Shown here: in pieces, positions 16,223 to 26,243 of the stretch
Numbering within the stretch: position 1 is the stretch's first letter
How the letters are laid out: every line of letters begins with the position of its first letter
NCBI GenBank assembly: GCA_963707065.1
Contig: CAVPPJ010000018.1
Coordinates: forward strand, 434,001 to 498,000
Direction: 5' to 3'
From: Palsa-506 sp963707065
GTDB lineage: Bacteria > Actinomycetota > Actinomycetes > Streptosporangiales > Streptosporangiaceae
Length of the DNA: 64,000 nucleotides
Notes under the pieces: model-generated
Told to the model about the DNA's origin: nothing
Seen by the model: only the letters and a program-made list of their open reading frames with translations
Databases searched by the model: none
Made by a program: the position numbers and the translations under genes

Positions 16223-16681
16223 TTACTGCCTGGGCCGCCCGGCGAGCTCGCGCGTCGCCCCGATCAGCGCCTCGCCGATCTCTTCGAGCTGCTGCAGTGC
16301 CCTGTCCTCATCAGTGCTCAGGTGCCGCCGGAACGCCTCGATGGCCGCGCTGAACCCGGGGAAGCAATCCTCCGTGGCGCGCTGGCCCTCGGCCGTGAGC
16401 GAGATCAGCCGCGAGCGGCCGTCAGCCGGATTCAGCTCGCGGCGCAGGTGACCCTGCCGCTCCATTTTGGTGAGCAGGCTGGACAGCGTCGTCACCCGCA
16501 TGCCCAGCGTGGTCGCCAGCTCGGTTGGCGTTGTCGGCTGGAGCAGCCGCAGCGCGCTGTAGACAGCAAAGTCAGCCGGGCGAAGCGGCGCTCTCGCCAT
16601 CGCCTGCGCCAGCAAGGAGCCAAGCTGCTGATTGAGGGCGAAGATCAGCAGGAACGAGCCACGCTGCGCTATCTGCGGCAT
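16223..16681 (-). CDS. MarR-family transcriptional regulator
   Basis: A 152-residue winged-helix dimer protein: RPADFAVYSALRLLQPTTPTELATTLGM (helix-turn-helix region begins near residue 40), then the wing LNPADGRSRLISLTAEG, the conserved D-R-R/S-R pattern of MarR proteins. The start at 16681 gives the standard MarR length; the upstream open frame crosses the intergenic operator. It is divergent from a beta-propeller lipoprotein gene, with a near-perfect palindrome between them, so control of both is likely. Confidence 0.9.
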   Translation of the reverse strand: MPQIAQRGSFLLIFALNQQLGSLLAQAMARAPLRPADFAVYSALRLLQPTTPTELATTLGMRVTTLSSLLTKMERQGHLRRELNPADGRSRLISLTAEGQRATEDCFPGFSAAIEAFRRHLSTDEDRALQQLEEIGEALIGATRELAGRPRQ

Positions 16682-16696
16682 CGCTGTGCCCTCCGC

Positions 16697-16727
16697 TTCG
16701 TAATTCAAAGTACTTCGAGTTCGTAAT
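16697..16727. promoter_or_regulatory. Candidate MarR operator between marR and the lipoprotein gene
   Basis: TCAAAGTACTTCGA (16705-16718) is a palindrome with one mismatched pair and is flanked by two direct copies of TTCGTAAT (16697-16704 and 16720-16727). The element begins 16 nt upstream of the marR start. Position and A+T-rich symmetry fit MarR autoregulation. Confidence 0.55.
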
Positions 16728-16761
16728 ACATTCGCGATCAGCGGCAGCCTACGATCACGCC

Positions 16762-17811
16762 ATGCCCTCGCTCCCGGCCGGCCGCCGGACCACCATTCTG
16801 ATGCTGGCCGCGGTGGCCGGGCTGTGCGGCTGCTCATCCGTGACCGCGACAACGCCGGCCGCCCCGGCAGCAGCGGCGGGGACGGCGACTGCGCCGGCGA
16901 CGGCACCGGCGGCAAGTTCCCCGGCGGCAAGTTCCCCGCCCGCAGCCACGCCCGGCGCGAGCCTCGCCTACCTGCGCCGGATCCATACCGGCAGTAAGCC
17001 GTGCGCCGTGCTCGGCGCGGCGGGCTCGGTCTGGGTAGCCGACTTCATCGACACCAGGGTCAGCCGCATCGACCCGGCAACCGGCCGGATCACCGCGCAC
17101 GTCCGCACTGGCGCCCAGCCATGCGGAATGGCGTACGGTGCCAGGTCGGTATGGGTCGAGAATTACGGCGGCGACAGCGTGACCCGCATCGATGTCCGCA
17201 CCTTGCGCACCCGCAGCTATCCCGTCGGCCCCAGCCCTTACGACGTCACCTTCGCCGGCCGGGCGGCCTGGACGACCAACTACGGTAACGGCACCGTGAC
17301 CAGGATCGACGCCGCCACCGGCCGGGAACGGACGTTCCAGGTCGGGGCAAGCCCGGTGGGGATCGCCCGGGCCGATGGCGCGGTCTGGGTGGCCGACCAG
17401 GGCAGCGGAACCCTGTCGCGGATCGACACGGCGACCCTCAAGGTCACGACGATCAAAGTGGGCGGCAAGCCGTCCTGGACGGCCTATGCAGGGAACACCA
17501 TCTGGGTCGGCGATCAGGCTGCCGGGACGGTAGTGCGCATCAATGCCCGCACCAGGAGCGTGGCGGCCAGGGTGAAGGTCGGCTCGACGCCTAACGACGG
17601 TGACGTGCTCGACGGCGCGGTCTGGTTCCCCGACATGAGCGGCGGCCTCTACCGGATCGGCCAGCGGAGCAACGCGGTCACCGGTCCATTCCCGCTGCGG
17701 GCAGGCAATCCCTTCACCTTGTCGGCCTACGCCGGCCGGCTGTGGATTGCCGATTTCGCCGGAACGGACGTCATCGTCGTTAATCCGGCCCGGCTGCCGG
17801 TTACCGGCTGA
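16762..17811 (+). CDS. Secreted lipoprotein with YVTN/Vgb-like beta-propeller repeats
   Basis: A 349-residue protein. A basic N-terminus and hydrophobic stretch end in a lipobox (GLCGC, Cys near residue 24), followed by an Ala/Thr/Ser/Pro-rich linker to about residue 70. The remainder is about seven repeats of 40 residues of the kind GSVWVADFIDTRVSRIDPAT, GAVWVADQGSGTLSRID and NTIWVGDQAAGTVVRI, typical of the virginiamycin B lyase-like/YVTN propeller superfamily. It is anchored outside the membrane; ligand or enzymatic activity cannot be assigned. It is divergent from marR. Confidence 0.85.
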   Translation: MPSLPAGRRTTILMLAAVAGLCGCSSVTATTPAAPAAAAGTATAPATAPAASSPAASSPPAATPGASLAYLRRIHTGSKPCAVLGAAGSVWVADFIDTRVSRIDPATGRITAHVRTGAQPCGMAYGARSVWVENYGGDSVTRIDVRTLRTRSYPVGPSPYDVTFAGRAAWTTNYGNGTVTRIDAATGRERTFQVGASPVGIARADGAVWVADQGSGTLSRIDTATLKVTTIKVGGKPSWTAYAGNTIWVGDQAAGTVVRINARTRSVAARVKVGSTPNDGDVLDGAVWFPDMSGGLYRIGQRSNAVTGPFPLRAGNPFTLSAYAGRLWIADFAGTDVIVVNPARLPVTG

Positions 17812-17887
17812 GCAGGCCAGCCCGGCCAGGCCATAGACTCCAGGGCGTACCTGCGACGCTGGCAGTTCGCGGCGGAGAAAAGGGAGC

Positions 17888-18352
17888 ATGAAGAAGATCA
17901 CCGGCGTCATCCTGGCCCTGCTCGTGGCCGGTTCTGCCCTGGCAACGGCTCTAGTCACGTCCGCCGGATCGGCGTCCGCGGCCCGGCGGCCGCCGGTCGC
18001 CTACGACTGCCAGGGATGGCATCACGGCCAGACGCGGCCCGGCGAGGTTCTGCTTGACTGCCTGTCCGGGAACGTGATCGTGAAGACCCCCGGCTGGAAG
18101 TACTGGACCGCCATCTCCGCCCGGTCCAGCGATGCGGTGCTCTGGGTTAACACCTGCAAGCCTGACTGCGCGGCCGGGCACTACCGGAAGTACGCAGCCA
18201 GCCTGGTGCTGTACCGCGCTCGCACCAGCCATGGCGCGGGGCACTACACGCGCATGCAGCTCCAGTACCGCCATAACGGGCCAAGGAAGTACATCTACCG
18301 CTGGGGGACTTACCCCGGTGCATCGATCCCCGGCTGGATCGGCGGCCCGTAG
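17888..18352 (+). CDS. Small secreted protein of unknown function
   Basis: A 154-residue protein with a clear Sec signal peptide (MKKITGVILALLVAGSALAT..., cleavage likely after SASA near residue 31). The mature part of about 120 residues is rich in Tyr, Trp, His and Arg and has four cysteines (CQGW, LLDCL, NTCKPDC), suggesting disulfides. The ATG at 17888 follows AAGGGAG. I do not recognise a family. It lies downstream of the lipoprotein gene (76-nt gap) and may be cotranscribed. Confidence 0.75.
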   Translation: MKKITGVILALLVAGSALATALVTSAGSASAARRPPVAYDCQGWHHGQTRPGEVLLDCLSGNVIVKTPGWKYWTAISARSSDAVLWVNTCKPDCAAGHYRKYAASLVLYRARTSHGAGHYTRMQLQYRHNGPRKYIYRWGTYPGASIPGWIGGP

Positions 18353-18504
18353 CGAGCAGACTCGTTACTGGTTCTGATATAGCCGGTTCCTGCCGGACAC
18401 ATCTCAACCACTAACCTGATCTTGAGACTGCTGAGACCAATGTGACGCATGGGCTCATGCATGGCCGCCCGATAGCCCACGGCGGGTCCGGTTGGGCGCG
18501 CGCC

Positions 18505-18554
18505 GTCCCGGCTAGGCCTGGCGCACGCGGTCCCGGCTAGGCCTGGCGCACGCG
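18505..18554. repeat. 25-bp perfect tandem duplication across a stop codon
   Basis: The 25-mer beginning GTCCCGGCTAGGCCTGGCG occurs twice head to tail (18505-18529 and 18530-18554). The second copy contains the last codons and TAG stop (18537-18539) of the membrane spermidine-synthase-like gene; the first copy is its 3' untranslated duplicate. Confidence 0.85.
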
Positions 18555-20594
18555 GCATAGCCGGGACCTGCCCGCGATGAATGCCAGCGCATAGAGCACG
18601 GCGGTCACGATCAGCAGGAACCGGTAGCCGGTAATCAGCGCGAGATACTCCAGCGCGCCGCCGACGATGGCGCCGAGCAGGTTCGCGGCGAATGCGTCCC
18701 CGGACGTGGCAACGTCCTTGAACCGCTGGGAGAAGATGAGGTTCGCCAGGTAGATCGGCGCGAACGCCAGCGCTCCTGCGGCCAGGAAGCGCACGACCGA
18801 CGGCAGCCCGAGCAGCGATTCCTGCGGCACCACCCAGGTCAGGACCAGCGAGGCGAGCAGCGCGGTGTAGAGGACCACCGGTGGCGGCAGTTTTATCCGG
18901 CTCGCGGTCTCGATGGCCAGCCACACGGTCAGCAGGACGGCAGCGAACACCAGCGAGTTGACGAACCAGGTGCTGCCGAACAGCAGCGCGAACTGAATAA
19001 TGTTCTTGGTCTCGAGCAGCAGGAACGCGGCCCCCATGAAGGCCAGGTCCAGGTAGCCGCTCATCCGCTTGAACACACCGCCGGCCAGCTTGATGGCAAC
19101 CACCGCCGCGATCAGGATCAGCGCCAGCATCTGCAGGTAGATGGTCGGGATGGAGTTGCCGGGCAGGTACGGGAAGGGGTGGTCATCGGTGGCAGGCGCG
19201 ACCGCGACACCGTGATACACATGGGCGCAGCCAGGCACCGGCCCGCTTGCGCGTACCGTCAGCACCGCGAGCCGGCGGCCGCCGAGCGGCGGCCCCACCT
19301 CGACGCACGGCTCGTGGCCGAACGCCTGATCGATCGTGGTGGCATACCTGGCCAGCAGGAACGGCTGGTAGTAGTTGTACATCGAGAAGGTACCGCCGGG
19401 CGCCAGGTGCGCCCGCGCCTGGGCGACGGACTGCTCGGTCAGCAGGTAGCCCTCTAGCCGGAGGCTGGACTGGCCGGCCAGCGCCGTCAGGGAGTCGGGC
19501 AGCGCGAACAGGATCAGGTTGTAGTGCTGGGAGGTGTTCTGCAGGTACTCGCGGCCGTCAGCGACGTGGGCGGTCACCCGCGGGTTCTGGTAAGGGTGGT
19601 CCGGGTGGGACCGCCGGCCGATCTGCAGCAGCGACGGATCGATCTCGACCGCGTCGACGTGCCTGGCCCCCTCCGAAAGGGCAACCGCGACGTCGTTCCC
19701 CGAGCCCGCGCCAATGATGAGCTCGTCCTGCAGCGACGCCTTGGTGACATGGCGGTACGGGTAGAAGTAGAACTTTTTCTGCGCGTGCAGCACGGGGAGT
19801 GAGCGAGCTGCCTGGTAGGGCACGTTGTTCGCGGTCACGTACAGCGCGGGCGCGGTGCCGCCCTTCTGCTCGACGGAGAGCTTGTAATACGGGGACCACT
19901 GCTCGTGCGGAGCGAAGGAGTCCATACCCAGTAGCACCACGACGCTGGCGACTGCGACCCACTGCCACCACCGGGAGCCCCTGCCGAGCAGCACCACGAG
20001 TCCGCCGCCGACGATCACTCCCCAGGCCAGCGGCGGCAGGTCCAGGAAAGACAGCCCGGAGAACACGGCGATTCCGGCAATGCTGCCCATGATGTCCAGC
20101 CGGTAGGCGCTGAGCGGCTCGAAGCGGACGAAGAGCCTGCTGACGGCCTGGCCGAAGCCGGCCATCACGACCACGCTGAGGATGAAGATGATGCCGAGGC
20201 TGATTGGGCGGGGCAGTGCGAACATGCCGCCGAGTCCCCCGTACGGACGCTGACCGACGGACAGCGACTGCAGGATCACCGGGAAGGCGAGGACGAAGCC
20301 GACCAGCGCCAGCAACGTTAGCGGCGCCCAGCGCAGGAAGTCGCGCTGGGACCTGGCGTTCAGGAAGCCGATGCCGATCCCCAGGAAGCTGGCCAGCAGC
20401 ACGAAGTTGGTGGCGGGCGCGAGGTAGACGTTGTTCGCGGCCGTCCACCGGATCAGCGCCAGCTCGACAAACAGCATCAGGAAGCTGGCGAAAGCCAGCC
20501 TGATCCGATCGCGGGGCTGGACGTCGGGCTTGGGGTCGGCATCGGTAACGACGCTCTGCGGGCTGGTGTCTCCGGAGATCTCTGTCGCGTCCAC
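18537..20594 (-). CDS. Polytopic membrane protein with spermidine synthase-like domain
   Basis: A protein of about 685 residues. Some eight membrane segments (for example FLMLFVELALIRW, LGIIFILSVVVMAG) come first. A cytoplasmic Rossmann-type spermidine synthase/methyltransferase domain follows (ELIIGAGSGNDVAVALSEGA, HVDAVEIDPSLLQIGR, VADGREYL), then seven or so more helices. This is the membrane-spermidine-synthase-like architecture; the transfer reaction and substrate are unknown. GTG at 20594 (VDATEISGD) was preferred; an ATG at 20747 would add 51 residues of poor character. The gene ends inside a 25-bp tandem duplication. Confidence 0.78.
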   Translation of the reverse strand: MDATEISGDTSPQSVVTDADPKPDVQPRDRIRLAFASFLMLFVELALIRWTAANNVYLAPATNFVLLASFLGIGIGFLNARSQRDFLRWAPLTLLALVGFVLAFPVILQSLSVGQRPYGGLGGMFALPRPISLGIIFILSVVVMAGFGQAVSRLFVRFEPLSAYRLDIMGSIAGIAVFSGLSFLDLPPLAWGVIVGGGLVVLLGRGSRWWQWVAVASVVVLLGMDSFAPHEQWSPYYKLSVEQKGGTAPALYVTANNVPYQAARSLPVLHAQKKFYFYPYRHVTKASLQDELIIGAGSGNDVAVALSEGARHVDAVEIDPSLLQIGRRSHPDHPYQNPRVTAHVADGREYLQNTSQHYNLILFALPDSLTALAGQSSLRLEGYLLTEQSVAQARAHLAPGGTFSMYNYYQPFLLARYATTIDQAFGHEPCVEVGPPLGGRRLAVLTVRASGPVPGCAHVYHGVAVAPATDDHPFPYLPGNSIPTIYLQMLALILIAAVVAIKLAGGVFKRMSGYLDLAFMGAAFLLLETKNIIQFALLFGSTWFVNSLVFAAVLLTVWLAIETASRIKLPPPVVLYTALLASLVLTWVVPQESLLGLPSVVRFLAAGALAFAPIYLANLIFSQRFKDVATSGDAFAANLLGAIVGGALEYLALITGYRFLLIVTAVLYALAFIAGRSRLCRVRQA

Positions 20595-20750
20595 TGCGCA
20601 ACGGTAACGTGGCCGGTACCACTTTGCGGCGATAACCCATGAGGGCGTCGGCTTCAGGTATGCCAACGGCCAAAAATGCCGGCCATGCTCAGATTCGGTC
20701 ACGGCCCCCCGGCCGACGCGGCCGGCGCTGCGGCGTCGCGGGTGCACTGC

Positions 20751-21749
20751 TCACGCTGACAGCACGGCGGCGCCGTCGACGCGGTCCGCAGCCAGGTCGG
20801 CGAGTGCCCGGTCGGCCTGGTCCAGGGAGTACGGAGTGGTCGTGACGCGCAGCCGGAGGCGGCAGGCCAGCCGGAGGAACTCCTCCGCGTCACCGCGGGT
20901 GTTGGCGGTCACGCTGCGCAGCGTGCGTTCCTGGAAGAGGTGCGCGGCGTAGTTCAGCGCCGGGATATCGGTGAGGTGGATGCCGGCGACCGCCAGCGTG
21001 CCGCCGCGGTCCAGGGCGGCCAGTGCCGCCGGGACGAGCTCGCCGGCCGGCGCGAAGATGATCGCCGAGTCGAGTGGCTCAGGCGCCGGATCGAATGAGT
21101 CCTGGACGGACGCGGCACCCAGCTCACGGGCCAGCTCACGGGCCGCCGCCGCGCGGGTGAAGACATGCACGGCGGCGCCCTCGGCGACCGCGATCTGCGC
21201 GGTCAGGTGCGCCGAGCCGCCGAACCCCCAGATCCCGAGCCGGCCGCCCGGCGGCAGGTCCGCGCGGCGCAGCGCCCGGTACCCGATGATCCCGGCGCAC
21301 AGCAGCGGCGCAGCCTCGGCGTCGCTGAACCCGGCCGGGATGTGGTGCACGTAGGCATCCGCCGCCACCACGTACTCGGCGTAGCCGCCGTGGATGTCCC
21401 AGCCGGTATAGACCGAGCGCGGGCAGAGATTCTCCGCGCCGCGCCGGCAGTACCGGCAGGACCCGTCGGTCCCGGCCAGCCAGGCGACGCCGGCCCGGTC
21501 ACCGGCCTGGAACCGGACAGTTCCGGGCCCGGCCGCGACGACCTCCCCGACAACCTCGTGGCCGGGGGTAATGCCGGGCGCCTTCGGCGGCAGGTCACCT
21601 TCGGCGAGATGCAGGTCGGTGCGGCAGACGCCGCAGCACAGCACCCGGATCAGCAGCTCGCCCGGACCGGGATCGGGCCTGGCCCGGTCGATCATGCGCA
21701 GCGGGCCGGCCGCCACCGGCCCCGGCTGATGCACCACCCACGCCCGCAC
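20751..21749 (-). CDS. Zinc-dependent alcohol dehydrogenase (MDR superfamily)
   Basis: A 332-residue medium-chain dehydrogenase. Catalytic zinc ligands are in CGVCRTDLH and TPGHEVVGEV. The structural-zinc loop reads TDGSCRYCRRGAENLC, with Asp where most members have the first Cys, as in one ADH subgroup. The NAD(P) Rossmann motif is GIWGFGGSAH (GxGxxG). It should oxidise primary alcohols or reduce aldehydes. Its 3' neighbour on the same strand encodes a membrane protein and its 5' neighbour a sensor kinase (9-nt gap), so it may be part of that signalling operon. Confidence 0.88.
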   Translation of the reverse strand: MRAWVVHQPGPVAAGPLRMIDRARPDPGPGELLIRVLCCGVCRTDLHLAEGDLPPKAPGITPGHEVVGEVVAAGPGTVRFQAGDRAGVAWLAGTDGSCRYCRRGAENLCPRSVYTGWDIHGGYAEYVVAADAYVHHIPAGFSDAEAAPLLCAGIIGYRALRRADLPPGGRLGIWGFGGSAHLTAQIAVAEGAAVHVFTRAAAARELARELGAASVQDSFDPAPEPLDSAIIFAPAGELVPAALAALDRGGTLAVAGIHLTDIPALNYAAHLFQERTLRSVTANTRGDAEEFLRLACRLRLRVTTTPYSLDQADRALADLAADRVDGAAVLSA

Positions 21750-21758
21750 AGGCCCAGG

Positions 21759-23183
21759 CTACGCCGCGAGCGGCAGCCAGACCCGGAACCAGGTCTCGCC
21801 GGGGACCGACTCCACCCGGAGATCCCCGTGATGCTTGTTCACCACGATGCGCCAGGAGATGTCGAGCCCGAGCCCGGTGCCCTCGCCGACCGGCTTGGTG
21901 GTGAAGAACGGCTCGAAGATCCGCTGCCGGATCTCCTCCGGCACGCCGGGGCCGGTGTCGCCGACTTCCACCAGCACCCGGTCGCGGTCCGGCCTGGTAC
22001 GGATGGTCAGCGTGCCCGTCCCGGCCATGGCCGAGACCGCGTTGTCGATCAGGTTCGTCCAGACCTGGTTGAGTTCGCCGGCGTAGGCGGGGATCCCCGG
22101 CAGCGCGCGGTCGTACTCCCTGACCACGGTGATGCCCTTGCCGAGCTTGCCGCCGAGCATCACCAGCGTGCTGTCCAGCAGGTCATGCACGTCGACCACC
22201 TGGTAGGGCGCCCGGTCCAGCTGCGAGTACTGCTTCGCCGCGGAAATCAGCGTCGAGACGCGCGTGGTGGAGTCCTCGATCTCGGTCATCAGCAGCTCGG
22301 TCTCGACCGTGTAGCCGAGCCACCGCAGCGCGCCCTCGAGGTACGCCACGTCGACGGTGGCCGCAACATGGTCGAGCCAGTTTGTATCCAGGCCCGCCTG
22401 CACGAAAACCGGGGCGAGATCCCAGCCGTCGGTCACGCCATGGCCGTCCAGCCAGTCGCTGACGGCATCCTCCCGGTCGGACGCCTCGATCGGGTCCAGC
22501 GCCGGCGCCTTCGGGACCCGGTCGGCCGCGTCCTCCTGCAACTGGATCAGGGTTTCCAGCGCCACCCGGTCATACGGCCCGGCCGCGATCATGCCGAGCT
22601 TGTGCCGCATCCCGGCGACCCGCTCGCGCAGCGCGGCCGTGGCGCGCACGGCAGCGGCCGCGGGGTTGTTGAGCTCGTGTGTCAGGCCGGCTGACAGCGA
22701 GCCGAGGGCGAGCAGCCGTTCCCGCTGGCCGATGATCTCCTGGGCGTTCTGGAAGTTGAAGAACAGCCCTTCCAGCAGGTGCAGCGCCATCGGGAACCAC
22801 TGATGGATCATCTGCGTGTACGCGACCGAGCTCAGCACGAACAGCCTCGATGGCTCGGGGACCCGTAGCGAGGCCGTGTACAGCTGGGGCACCTGATCAC
22901 CGAGGAAGGCCTGGAAGGCGCCGGCGTAGGCGCCGCGCTGCGACGTGCGGATGACCTCCACGTCGTCCCCGCCAACCCGGCGGGACAGCACGAGAACCCC
23001 GTCCATCAGCATGTAGCACCACTCGGCCGGCTCGCCCTCGGCGAAGACCGGCCCCGCCTCGAACTGCTCGATGTGCCCTTCGCGGCACAGCCAGGCCAGC
23101 TGCTCGTCGTTCAGCCCCTCGAACAGGAACAGCGTTCGCAGTTCGTCGGCGCGGCATGGCTGCGTAGTTCCTGCGTTCGTCAT
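21759..23183 (-). CDS. Sensor histidine kinase with N-terminal cyclic nucleotide-binding-type domain
   Basis: A 474-residue soluble kinase with no membrane helix. Residues 12-130 form a cNMP/Crp-like beta-roll (LFEGLNDEQLAWLCREGHIE, FAEGEPAEWCYMLMDG). His169 in LSAGLTHELNNPAAAAV is the likely phospho-acceptor. The HATPase domain has NQVWTNLIDNAVSAM (N box), DTGPGVPEE (G1) and GTGLGLDIS (G2). The start overlaps the upstream response-regulator gene by 4 nt (ATGA), so the two are translationally coupled and form a two-component pair. What binds the N-terminal domain is unknown. Confidence 0.88.
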   Translation of the reverse strand: MTNAGTTQPCRADELRTLFLFEGLNDEQLAWLCREGHIEQFEAGPVFAEGEPAEWCYMLMDGVLVLSRRVGGDDVEVIRTSQRGAYAGAFQAFLGDQVPQLYTASLRVPEPSRLFVLSSVAYTQMIHQWFPMALHLLEGLFFNFQNAQEIIGQRERLLALGSLSAGLTHELNNPAAAAVRATAALRERVAGMRHKLGMIAAGPYDRVALETLIQLQEDAADRVPKAPALDPIEASDREDAVSDWLDGHGVTDGWDLAPVFVQAGLDTNWLDHVAATVDVAYLEGALRWLGYTVETELLMTEIEDSTTRVSTLISAAKQYSQLDRAPYQVVDVHDLLDSTLVMLGGKLGKGITVVREYDRALPGIPAYAGELNQVWTNLIDNAVSAMAGTGTLTIRTRPDRDRVLVEVGDTGPGVPEEIRQRIFEPFFTTKPVGEGTGLGLDISWRIVVNKHHGDLRVESVPGETWFRVWLPLAA

Positions 23184-24904
23184 GGCTTCTCCAGATAACG
23201 ATGAACGAGCATGACGGCCATCGCGCCCTCGCCGACGGCGGATGCCACCCGTTTCGCCGACTCCGCCCGCGCATCTCCGGCCACGAACACGCCAGGGACG
23301 CTGGTCTCCAGGTAGTACGGGGCGCGGTCGGGTACCCAGCCGGCAGGCCGGTGCCCGTCGGCGGTCAGGTCCGGGCCGGCCAGCACGAAGCCGCGCGCAT
23401 CGCGGGCGACGACGCCGTCGAGCCAGTCCGTGCGCGGCGCGGCGCCGATGAAGACGAACAGCAGCTGGGCCTTGACCACCTGGGTAGTGCCGGTCGCACT
23501 GTCCCGCAGCGTCAGGCTCTCCAGGTGGTCATCACCGTCCGCTGCCACCACGTCGGTGCAGGTCCGGACGGTGATCGAGTCGATGTCCGCGATCTGCTTG
23601 ATGAGGTAGTAGGACATCGAGCTTTCCAGCGATGCCCCGCGGACGAGCATCGTCACCGCGCGCGCGTGCCGGGACAGGTAGACGGCGGCCTGGCCGGCCG
23701 AGTTGGCGCCGCCGACGATGAACACGTCCTGCCCGACGCAGGACGCCGTCTCGGTCAGGGTGGACCCGTAGTAGACGCCGCGGCCGGTCAGTTCCTCAAC
23801 GCCGGGCGCGGCCAGCTGCCGGTAGGAGACCCCGGTGGCCAGGATGACCGCGTGCGCGTCGACCCTGCTGCCGTCGGCGAACCGGACGCTGCGGGCCGAG
23901 CCGTTGACCTCCAGGCCCACGACGTCGCGCGCGGTGAGGATCTCGGCGCCGAACTTGGCGGCCTGCCGGCGCGCGCGGTCGGTCAGCTGCGCCCCGGATA
24001 CCCCGTCAGGAAAGCCCAGGTAATTCTCGATCCGCGAGCTCTGGCCCGCCTGGCCGCCGGTGGCAGTCCGCTCCACCAGCACGGTCCGCAGTCCCTCGGA
24101 CGCCCCGTACACCGCGGCGCCCAGGCCGGCCGGGCCGCCGCCGATCACGATCAGATCGTAGAAATCCTTGGACGCCGTGGTGGCCAGCCCTACCCGGCTG
24201 GCCAGCTCGGCGTCGGCCGGCTCGATCAGCACCTCGCCGTCGGCGGTGATCACGACCGGCAAGGCCAGCCCGTCCGCGCCGGCCGCCGCGAGCAGCCGCT
24301 GGCCTTCCGGCTCGTCGGAGGCATACCACCGGTACGGCACCTGGTTGCGGGCCAGGAACTCGCGGACCGCGGACGAGCGCGCCGACCAGCGGTGGCCGAC
24401 GACCTTCGTCTCCGGGACCGGCCGGTAATCGGAGGCGAGCCAGGTCTCGAGCAGCGCGTCGACCACCGGGTACAGCTTCTCCTCCGGCGGGTCCCACGGC
24501 TTCAGCAGGTAATGATCCAGGTCAACCACGTTGATGGCGTCGATCGCGGCGCCGGTGTCGGCGTAGGCGGTCAGCAGCACCCGCCGCGCCCCCGGATACA
24601 CATCCATCGCGCGCTCGAGGAACTCGATGCCGTTCATCTGCGGCATCCGGTAGTCGGCCAGGATCACCGCGACCAGGTCACCGCGCAGCTTCAGCTCGCT
24701 GAGCGCGGCCAGCGCCGCCTCGGCGGACTCGGCCCGCACGATCCGGTGGCTCTCGCCATAGCGGCGGCGCAGGTCACGCGCGACCGCCCGGGACACGCCC
24801 GGATCGTCGTCAACGGTCATGATCGCGGTACGCACCGCGGTCGCCGTACTTGCCGCGGCGGCGGCCGGCTCCGTGCCGCCGTCTCCGGGCCCCGTCACCG
24901 GCAT
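23180..24904 (-). CDS. Response regulator fused to thioredoxin reductase-like FAD oxidoreductase
   Basis: A 574-residue three-part protein. The receiver domain (27-150) has Asp84 in VILADYRMPQ and the KPW switch region. A glutaredoxin-like domain (about 165-245; GHRWSARSSAVREFLARNQV, ALPVVITADG) has no CxxC. A thioredoxin-reductase fold follows from 249 (LIVIGGGPAGLGAAVYGASE, GGQAGQSSRIENYLGFP, VFIVGGANSAGQAAVYLSRH). The usual CATC redox pair is absent: the equivalent stretch reads STLTETASC. The output is therefore a flavoenzyme, not a DNA-binding domain. Coupled to the cNMP-domain kinase by a 4-nt overlap. This fusion is known in actinomycetes but its reaction is, to my knowledge, not established. 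Confidence 0.88.
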   Translation of the reverse strand: MPVTGPGDGGTEPAAAAASTATAVRTAIMTVDDDPGVSRAVARDLRRRYGESHRIVRAESAEAALAALSELKLRGDLVAVILADYRMPQMNGIEFLERAMDVYPGARRVLLTAYADTGAAIDAINVVDLDHYLLKPWDPPEEKLYPVVDALLETWLASDYRPVPETKVVGHRWSARSSAVREFLARNQVPYRWYASDEPEGQRLLAAAGADGLALPVVITADGEVLIEPADAELASRVGLATTASKDFYDLIVIGGGPAGLGAAVYGASEGLRTVLVERTATGGQAGQSSRIENYLGFPDGVSGAQLTDRARRQAAKFGAEILTARDVVGLEVNGSARSVRFADGSRVDAHAVILATGVSYRQLAAPGVEELTGRGVYYGSTLTETASCVGQDVFIVGGANSAGQAAVYLSRHARAVTMLVRGASLESSMSYYLIKQIADIDSITVRTCTDVVAADGDDHLESLTLRDSATGTTQVVKAQLLFVFIGAAPRTDWLDGVVARDARGFVLAGPDLTADGHRPAGWVPDRAPYYLETSVPGVFVAGDARAESAKRVASAVGEGAMAVMLVHRYLEKP

Positions 24905-25073
24905 CCGGCAGCCCGGTCATTTCCAGCGTGAGCAAAAGACGATCGCATGCCCCCATCGTAAGAAGGTTCCGGCCCCGGGCATAAGGGTGCGCGGGCCGGC
25001 GTCGTCAGGCCGGCGCCGGGCAGCCACCCGGGGCAGCCACGCTCCGCGGCACTTCACGTGATCTCATGGCGGG

Positions 25074-26225
<1,152 letters not shown>

Positions 26226-26243
<18 letters not shown>

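Noticed and set aside
16017..16451. Plus-strand open frame starting with the 16.06-kb repeat
   Set aside because: Encodes only the repeat peptide and then runs antisense through marR.
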